DNA from: Buchnera aphidicola (Meitanaphis elongallis)
GTDB lineage: Bacteria; Pseudomonadota; Gammaproteobacteria; Enterobacterales; Enterobacteriaceae
Assembly (NCBI GenBank): GCA_039830015.1
Contig: CP140033.1
Location: forward strand, 496,001 to 560,000
Direction of reading: 5' to 3'
Length of the DNA stretch: 64,000 nucleotides
The stretch's first letter is position 1; each line of letters begins with the position of its first letter. This document shows positions 57,592-64,000 of the stretch, piece by piece. The notes under the pieces were generated by a model. That model had not been told where the DNA came from and did no database searches. It saw only the letters and a program-made list of their open reading frames with translations. Made by a program: the position numbers and the translations under genes.

Positions 57592-58824
57592 TTATAATTT
57601 ACAAAACATTTCTTTTCCAAACTTCATTGAAGATAAACCAAAATATTTAGCTAAAGTTTGAGCTATATCTGAAAATGTTTTACGATGACCTAAAAATTTT
57701 GGTTCAATAGTTGGCCAATAAATTAATATTGGAACATTTTCTCTTGTATGATCAGTACCTATCCAAGTAGGATCACATCCATGATCAGCTGTAATAATTA
57801 AAATATCATCTTTTTTTATTAAATGTAATAATTTTGGTATACGACTATCAAACCACTCTAATCCTTTAGCATAACCCGAAACATCACGTCTATGTCCCCA
57901 TAAAGCATCAAAATCTACAAAGTTAACAAAAACAATGGTATTGTGTTGTGATTTTTCTATCTCATATATAGTGGAATTAAATAATTCTAATAATCCTGTC
58001 GCATGAACTTGTTTTGTAATTCCTTCTCCTGCATAAATATCCGAAATTTTACCTATTGAAACTACCTGTCCAAGTTTTTCGTTAATCAATTTTTTCATAA
58101 CAGTCATATCATGAGGTTTAACTGAAAAATCCCTCCGATTACCTGTTCTTTTAAAAAAAAATCTTTTATTACCAACAAAAGGTCTAGCAATAACCCTACC
58201 AATATTAATTTTTTCTTCGTCTAATATTTTCCGAATAATTCTACACAATGCATATAATTTTTTTAAACCAAAAATGGTTTCATGACAAGCTACTTGAAAT
58301 ACTGAATCAATAGAAGTATAAAAAATAGGTTTCTTTGTATTTATATGTTCTTCTCCAAAATCGTTTAATATAACAGTACCAGAAGAATGACAATTTCCTA
58401 AAAATCCGGGCAAATCACACATATCAACAATTTTATCTAATATGTATTGTGGAAAACTATTACGTACATTACTAAAGTAATCCCAGTCGTACAACACTGG
58501 GACTCCAGCTATTTCCCAATGACCCGAAGATGTATCTTTTCCTGATGAAATTTCACTTGCATAAGCATAACTTCCTTTAATAGTTATATTCTTATCAATG
58601 CCAAACAAATTTTTTCCTATTGATTTCTCGGCAGCACGTAACAATCCAAGAGAAACTAAATTAGGTACACACAATGGACCAGATCTACCATGATTAGCTT
58701 TTCCCAAATAACAATATTTTACTATATTCCCAAAAGTATTAGCACCAACATCATTAAATTTATGCGCATCACTTGTTGAACCAATTCCAAAAGAATCCAA
58801 AACTATAATAAATGCGCGTTTCAT
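57592..58824 (-). CDS. deoB: Phosphopentomutase
   Basis: Converts (deoxy)ribose-1-P from DeoD into the 5-P form, linking nucleoside salvage to the pentose phosphate pathway. An alkaline-phosphatase-fold metalloenzyme: metal site in VLDSFGIGS, SSGHWE, ITADHGCDPTW and GTDHTREN. Length is 410 (E. coli 407). Transcribed with deoD, so the two steps are coupled. Confidence 0.97.
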   Translation of the reverse strand: MKRAFIIVLDSFGIGSTSDAHKFNDVGANTFGNIVKYCYLGKANHGRSGPLCVPNLVSLGLLRAAEKSIGKNLFGIDKNITIKGSYAYASEISSGKDTSSGHWEIAGVPVLYDWDYFSNVRNSFPQYILDKIVDMCDLPGFLGNCHSSGTVILNDFGEEHINTKKPIFYTSIDSVFQVACHETIFGLKKLYALCRIIRKILDEEKINIGRVIARPFVGNKRFFFKRTGNRRDFSVKPHDMTVMKKLINEKLGQVVSIGKISDIYAGEGITKQVHATGLLELFNSTIYEIEKSQHNTIVFVNFVDFDALWGHRRDVSGYAKGLEWFDSRIPKLLHLIKKDDILIITADHGCDPTWIGTDHTRENVPILIYWPTIEPKFLGHRKTFSDIAQTLAKYFGLSSMKFGKEMFCKL

Positions 58825-60533
58825 ATAATTCTCGTATTAATATTAAATCAAATTTTATAAATTAAATATATACCAAATTAAAAAATTTAATATATATATA
58901 TTTAATAACAAACGTTCTTATATACTACTCTAATTTATATATCTATATGTTCGTTTCCTATTCTTAAAAAATTAACGTTCACAAGTACTAAAACAAAATT
59001 AGGATAACTTAACAACTTAAATTAAATGCAAACTAACACTAATAGGAAATAAACACACTAAAATAATTATTAAGATAAAAAAATTAAATAAAATTCATCC
59101 TTTTAAAAATAAACTACAACATTTCTTTATTTTAACTTGTAATCTATTTATTTGAACAATTTGTGTAAGTGCTAATTCTATCGAAAATAATAAGCATATC
59201 ATATTTAACTTCAATCATCTTGCTGTAATATTCAATCATAATTCACCAATGTCTCTAAATATTAAAGTTACTATTTAAAACAAACGTAAAAATTTAAACA
59301 ATTTTTTACGATAGTCAAATCAAATTCTATTGATAACTTAGCCTTTAAAATAATCAATAAATGTACAATTAAAGAGTGTTGAAATACTTAAGAACAAAAA
59401 AATATTCTTTTAATTTAATAAATATATTATAAATTTCTAAGCTTTTATAACTATAAAAAATCAATAATATATTTAAAATCAATTCTACTAATTGCAACCA
59501 TCTTATAATGTATTAAAAAAGACAAACAATAAAACAATCTTTAAAAAAATATAACTAAAATTATATGAATTAATTCTATTTATAAAAATTATTTAATTTA
59601 TACCACTATACTAACAACATTACCTAATAACATGTCGTTCAATTTGAACACAATGCTAAAATTGTTGAAATAAAAAAAATAAAAATACCTTCTAACATAT
59701 ATTAATACAGATCCAAGTAATACATATTATTAATAGCAATACCTCTAAACATCAATAAACAACATATATTTAATGTTCACTTAAATTCATTTTAAAAACT
59801 ATGAAATCTCATAATTTTTATTTAATTCATAAAATGTTATAATAAAATATCATAATGTTTTATAAAAGTTAGTTAACTATTTTGTCGTTTATTCTGTATT
59901 TTTTGTTAAATCAATAATGATCCAAAAAACTACTACTATAAAAATAAAATCATATATTTTATAATATATTTATATTCTAAAATATTTTATCTAATCAACA
60001 CATCAAAATATACATTATATAAACTTCATATAATAAATTTTTATAAAATTTTTTTATTCAACATGAATCTAATTTAATTTAAGCATACTTACTTAATTTC
60101 CTACTTTATTACTTTTCAATTGTCCTAGTCACGTCTCAAATTAATAGAAATATTTTAGTAAAAGCAAATTCTTGTCGTACCATAACAAACCAAAAAAGAA
60201 AACACACTTGACATTAACTCAAAAATAATCAACATTTTTATCATACTTCATTAAAATTTTAAAAATATATCATTTTAATATTAAAATTATTAATACCAAC
60301 ATTATTTATATAATAAAAAATTATTTTGTACTATAAGTTATATATATAAGTAATAGAAACTACATAATTCCAAGAAACACATTAAAATATAAAAAACATA
60401 TACTTCAATATACACGTTACATGCTTTAAAAATTAACTTATCCTCAACATAATTTAAATATACTTAAACTCACATAAAAACTTTACTATTGTAAAAATTT
60501 TTATAATTAAAAACATGTTAAAAGAGGTACTAA
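58825..60533. other. Large gene-free stretch between deoB and ansA
   Basis: At 1,709 bases this is the longest stretch in the window without a gene. It is extremely A/T-rich, with stops in all frames and no recognisable protein fragment, RNA gene or long repeat. Its length would fit one or two deleted genes. It must carry divergent promoters for deoB and ansA. Confidence 0.6.
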
Positions 60534-61553
60534 ATGCGTAAAAAATCTATATATATATCTTATACCGGCGGGACTATTGGTATGAAAAAATCACGTTACG
60601 GATATATTCCAGTTTCAGGATATCTACAAAAACAATTAATTGATATTCCAGATTTTCACAGACCTGAAATGCCATTATTTACTATTAATGAATATAAACC
60701 ATTAATTGATTCTTCAAACATGACTCCTATAGAATGGAGAACAATAGCAGAAGATATCTACAAAAATTATAAAAAATATGATGGGTTCATTATTCTACAT
60801 GGTACAGATACTATGGCCTATACTGCATCAGCATTATCGTTTATACTAGAAAATTTAAGAAAACCAGTGATTGTAACTGGTTCACAAATTCCATTATCCG
60901 AATTGCGATCTGACGGGCAACAAAATTTATTAAATTCACTATTCATAGCTGCACATTATCCTATTCCTGAAGTCACTTTATTGTTTAATAATAAACTTTA
61001 TCGAGGCAATAGAACAACGAAATCTCATGCAAATGGACTAAATGCTTTTTCATCACCTAATTTCAGTACATTATTAGAAATAGAAATATCTATTAAATAC
61101 GTAAAAAAATCTTGGAAAACAAAAAAAAACAAAGACCTTAAAATTAACCCTATAATACAACAATCAATTGGAATAATAATTATATATCCAGGTATTTCAG
61201 CAAATATTATATATAATTTTCTTAGACAACCTATTAAATCTCTCATCTTATGTTCATATGGAATAGGTAATGCACCGCAAAATAAAGAATTTCTACAAGC
61301 TCTTCATGATGCTTACAAAAAAAACGTAATAGTAGTTAATTTAACTCAATGTATGTCAGGTACTGTAAATATGAATGGATATGCAACAGGAAATTCTCTT
61401 GCTAAAGTGGGCGTAATCAGTGGATACGATTTAACAATAGAAGCAGCATTAACAAAATTACATTTTCTTTTAAGTAAAAATCTAACCAGTGCCGAAGTCC
61501 GAAAAAACATGCAAAAAAACTTAAGAGGTGAACTCACAAATCCTGATTGTTAA
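60534..61553 (+). CDS. ansA: Cytoplasmic L-asparaginase I
   Basis: Hydrolyses asparagine to aspartate and ammonia. The two catalytic threonines are in YTGGTIGM (near residue 13) and ILHGTDTMAYTASAL. The protein has no signal peptide, which distinguishes it from periplasmic AnsB. Length is 339 (E. coli 338). AGAGG precedes the ATG. It may use host asparagine, abundant in phloem diet, as an aspartate and nitrogen source; this is inference. It converges on nfuA. Confidence 0.96.
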   Translation: MRKKSIYISYTGGTIGMKKSRYGYIPVSGYLQKQLIDIPDFHRPEMPLFTINEYKPLIDSSNMTPIEWRTIAEDIYKNYKKYDGFIILHGTDTMAYTASALSFILENLRKPVIVTGSQIPLSELRSDGQQNLLNSLFIAAHYPIPEVTLLFNNKLYRGNRTTKSHANGLNAFSSPNFSTLLEIEISIKYVKKSWKTKKNKDLKINPIIQQSIGIIIIYPGISANIIYNFLRQPIKSLILCSYGIGNAPQNKEFLQALHDAYKKNVIVVNLTQCMSGTVNMNGYATGNSLAKVGVISGYDLTIEAALTKLHFLLSKNLTSAEVRKNMQKNLRGELTNPDC

Positions 61554-61588
61554 AAAAATTATTTACAATTCTTGAAATGTATCAAAAA

Positions 61589-62164
61589 CTAATAATATGA
61601 TGCACTATTTCTATTATGATCAGTGATATCATAAACTCCTTTCAACTCAGGAAATTCAATTAATAATTGTTTTTCTATTCCTTCTTTAAGAGTATGTTCT
61701 ATCATAGAACACCCATTACAACCTCCAAAAAATTTAAGAGTAACATATCCTGATTGAGTAATATTTATTAAATGTACGTTTCCTCCATGAGAAGATAATT
61801 GAGGATTAATTCTTGAATTTAAAAAAAATTTTACTTTATCTTGTAATACAGTGTCTTCATTTAAATTATATTTTTTAGCGTAAGGTGCCATTAAAGTTAA
61901 CTGAGAATTACAATTTTCTATTACAATATCTATTATTGCATCTTTCAAATATGGAAGACTAAATTTATCAATGTACACATTAAAACTATCATATTTAAAT
62001 TTTATGTCTTTTTTTGTTACATCTTCTAAATAACAAAAAGATACTCCGCATTTTGCAATGGGCGTTCCAGGATAACTTACAAACACTCTAATGTGAGTAT
62101 TATTTTTTTGTTTTAAAAGTAAATTTAAAAAATGATCTTGTGCCAACTTAGATATATTAATCAT
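61589..62164 (-). CDS. nfuA: Fe-S biogenesis protein NfuA
   Basis: Iron-sulfur carrier that hands [4Fe-4S] clusters to apo-enzymes. The N-terminal part resembles an A-type scaffold lacking the usual cysteines, as in E. coli; the C-terminal Nfu domain has C149 and C152 in FGGCNGCSM. Length is 191, identical to E. coli. It ends DHNRNSASYY like the family. Confidence 0.97.
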   Translation of the reverse strand: MINISKLAQDHFLNLLLKQKNNTHIRVFVSYPGTPIAKCGVSFCYLEDVTKKDIKFKYDSFNVYIDKFSLPYLKDAIIDIVIENCNSQLTLMAPYAKKYNLNEDTVLQDKVKFFLNSRINPQLSSHGGNVHLINITQSGYVTLKFFGGCNGCSMIEHTLKEGIEKQLLIEFPELKGVYDITDHNRNSASYY

Positions 62165-62445
62165 ATTAACAAACTCAATTATTTAATTTTATCGATGTTC
62201 TTTAACAAAAATACACTATCTTATATAACTAAGAAAAACCATGCTTCTATACATTATATAAAATATACAATACTATTTCAATAAAAACTATATAATCTTT
62301 TAAATACTAATGAAAAATGTAGTTATTTACATTTATAAATTAAATATATAACATATTTTTTAACACATCGTTTATTACATCCGCTAAGAAATTACTTTAA
62401 TTTTCTTAAAACATTTATATTACAAGCAAAACGACTATACACTTT

Positions 62446-63225
62446 ATGAAAAAATTTTTTTGGAACACTATAGGTACTGGAAAAGTCCATCTAGTTTTAA
62501 TACATGGATGGGGATTTAATTCAAAAATTTGGAATACGTTGTTATCTGAATTAAATACCAACTTTACCATTCACCTAGTAGATCTTCCTGGATTTGGAAA
62601 AAATAATGCACTGCAATTTATGAATTTAAAAAATACAGCTAAATTGTTAGCGCAATATATACCCCAAAATGCTATATTATTAGGGTGGTCAATGGGAGGT
62701 TTAATTATTAGTAAAATGGCGTTATCTTATCCAGAAAAAATTAAAGGACTCATTAGTGTTTCCTCTTCACCATGTTTTTTAATTCGCCCCAATTGGCCAG
62801 GAATCTCTAAAAATACATTACTTAAATTTTACTGTCAACTAGTTAAAAATTACGAAAAAACTATTGAAAATTTTATAAGAATACAAACAATAAATTCTAA
62901 ATATCTACATAAAGATACTAATATTTTAAAAAAAATTGTACTATCTCAACCTAAACCTAGAATGTCAACATTAAAAAAAGGATTAGAACTACTTTATTCA
63001 TCAGACTTAAGAAAAGAAATAACCAAGATAAAAATACCTTTTTTGAGAATATACGGTTCTTTAGATGCATTGGTCCCCAAAACAATAGCTAAAATATTAG
63101 ATAAAAAGTTACCTAATAGTCAATCTGTAATAATAAACAGATGTACTCACGCTCCGTTTATTTCTGATAAATATAAATTTTGCTCCATAATATTAAAGTT
63201 TTCTAAATACTTAAACACTTTATAA
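62446..63225 (+). CDS. bioH: Pimeloyl-ACP methyl ester carboxylesterase
   Basis: Alpha/beta hydrolase that removes the methyl group from pimeloyl-ACP methyl ester, releasing the biotin precursor. The catalytic triad is S82 (GWSMGG), D207 (GSLDALVP) and H235 (THAPFIS), all at the E. coli numbers. Length is 259 (E. coli 256). No clear ribosome site precedes the ATG. In E. coli gntX lies between bioH and nfuA; here it is missing. Its function depends on bioC or another pimelate route elsewhere. Confidence 0.93.
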   Translation: MKKFFWNTIGTGKVHLVLIHGWGFNSKIWNTLLSELNTNFTIHLVDLPGFGKNNALQFMNLKNTAKLLAQYIPQNAILLGWSMGGLIISKMALSYPEKIKGLISVSSSPCFLIRPNWPGISKNTLLKFYCQLVKNYEKTIENFIRIQTINSKYLHKDTNILKKIVLSQPKPRMSTLKKGLELLYSSDLRKEITKIKIPFLRIYGSLDALVPKTIAKILDKKLPNSQSVIINRCTHAPFISDKYKFCSIILKFSKYLNTL

Positions 63226-63258
63226 AAATAAAAAATTATATGCTTTTATTATCCACCA

Positions 63259-63274
63259 TATCATAAATATGATA
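63259..63274. terminator. Small palindrome between bioH and ssb
   Basis: TATCATA-AA-TATGATA is a perfect 7-base-pair inverted repeat between two convergent genes. No T-run follows on either strand, so it is at best a weak bidirectional terminator. Confidence 0.3.
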
Positions 63275-63308
63275 AAAAGTATAAAACATGAATGATATTA
63301 AAAATTAC

Positions 63309-63821
63309 TTAGAAAGGAATATCTTCATCATCAAAATCTAAACTACTAGAATTGTTATCTATAATCTTATTAGAATCATAATTTTCTTGACTATTCTTAG
63401 ATGTTTCTTTATTTACTTCATTCACAGTACTCTTCGAATGTTCTATTGAAGAAGAACGATTATTAATATTACGATTATTACTCAACATTTGCATTGTTCC
63501 ACCAACGCTAACAATAATCTCTGTAACATAACGATCTATTCCATTTTGATCTTGCCATTTTTTAGTCTGTAATGATCCTTCAATATATACTTGAGAACCT
63601 TTTTTTAAATATTCTCCTGCAATTTCAGCCAATCTATTAAAAAAAACAATTTTATGCCATTCTGTTTTTTCTCTTATTTCTCCAGTATTCTTATCTTTCC
63701 AAGTATCAGATGTAGCTAATGTCACATTAGCAACTGCTCCTCCATTTTGCATATACCTAACTTCTGGATCTTGCCCTAAATATCCTATAAGAATAACTTT
63801 ATTTACTCCTCTACTAGCCAT
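63309..63821 (-). CDS. ssb: Single-stranded DNA-binding protein
   Basis: Homotetrameric OB-fold protein coating single-stranded DNA. The N-terminal domain (about 1-112) reads MASRGVNKVILIGYLGQDPEVR and TEWHKIVFFNRLAEIAGEYL. A Ser/Asn-rich linker leads to the acidic tip DDEDIPF that recruits replication and repair proteins. Length is 170 (E. coli 178). GAGGATAATG surrounds the start. In E. coli uvrA is divergent; no gene is seen in the remaining 179 bases. Confidence 0.97.
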   Translation of the reverse strand: MASRGVNKVILIGYLGQDPEVRYMQNGGAVANVTLATSDTWKDKNTGEIREKTEWHKIVFFNRLAEIAGEYLKKGSQVYIEGSLQTKKWQDQNGIDRYVTEIIVSVGGTMQMLSNNRNINNRSSSIEHSKSTVNEVNKETSKNSQENYDSNKIIDNNSSSLDFDDEDIPF

Positions 63822-64000
63822 AACATTATCCTCAACTATAAAAAATTTCCATAAACTTTGTAATATTAAAATATATATATAACTCGAAAAAATAATAGTT
63901 TAATTAACAAGTAAAACGTCTGAATTAAAAAGTTTTAAACAAACTCTTAAAAATAACAAAAACATGAATATCATTTTAATGATAATATTGTGATATGAAA

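Overview
The window is a gene-dense, strongly AT-rich bacterial chromosome segment with E. coli-like gene order and near-enterobacterial protein sequences, but with many expected genes missing. The intact ribosomal superoperon, 23S-5S genes without a 16S gene, three shikimate-pathway enzymes and no mobile elements point to Buchnera aphidicola, the aphid nutritional endosymbiont. The exact strain is an inference; the gene set fits what I recall of the Baizongia pistaciae lineage, but I cannot search to confirm it.

Layout. 1-2322 (minus): 5' end of cyoB, then cyoA (cytochrome bo oxidase). 2710-18979 (plus): bolA, tig, clpP, clpX, lon, ppiD, mdlA, mdlB, dnaX, ybaB, htpG, adk, a block of protein quality control, an ABC exporter and the clamp loader, with ffs (4.5S RNA) on the minus strand between mdlB and dnaX. 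19019-22802: tRNA-Arg(UCU), folD, cysS, ybeD, cspE. 23083-26480 (minus): tRNA-Glu(UUC), 23S, 5S. 26663-29694: aroE and tsaC (minus), def and fmt (plus). 29925-48562 (minus): the alpha, spc, S10 and str operons, 31 protein genes including two too short for routine ORF calling (rpmJ and a frameshifted rpmC). 48673-50564: tusBCD and fkpA. 51106-55826: tsgA, trpS, rpe, aroB, aroK. 56659-58824: tRNA-Ser(GGA), deoD, deoB. 60534-63821: ansA, nfuA, bioH, ssb. Long gene-free stretches occur at 55827-56658 and 58825-60533.

How it works together. Most genes serve translation and folding (ribosomal proteins, EF-G, EF-Tu, rRNA, formyl-Met cycle, tRNA modification, Tig, HtpG, ClpXP, Lon). aroB, aroE and aroK serve aromatic amino acid supply. 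cyoAB provides respiration.

Most notable observations: rpmC (L29) has a one-base deficit in an A10 run, so it is readable only through slippage or is broken; PpiD has lost its whole parvulin domain by a clean internal deletion, and trigger factor has lost its peptidyl-prolyl isomerase signature residues, leaving FkpA as the only intact isomerase here; DnaX is reduced to the gamma core; twelve genes use GTG or TTG starts. I see no CRISPR, insertion sequence, prophage, defence locus or other undescribed system.
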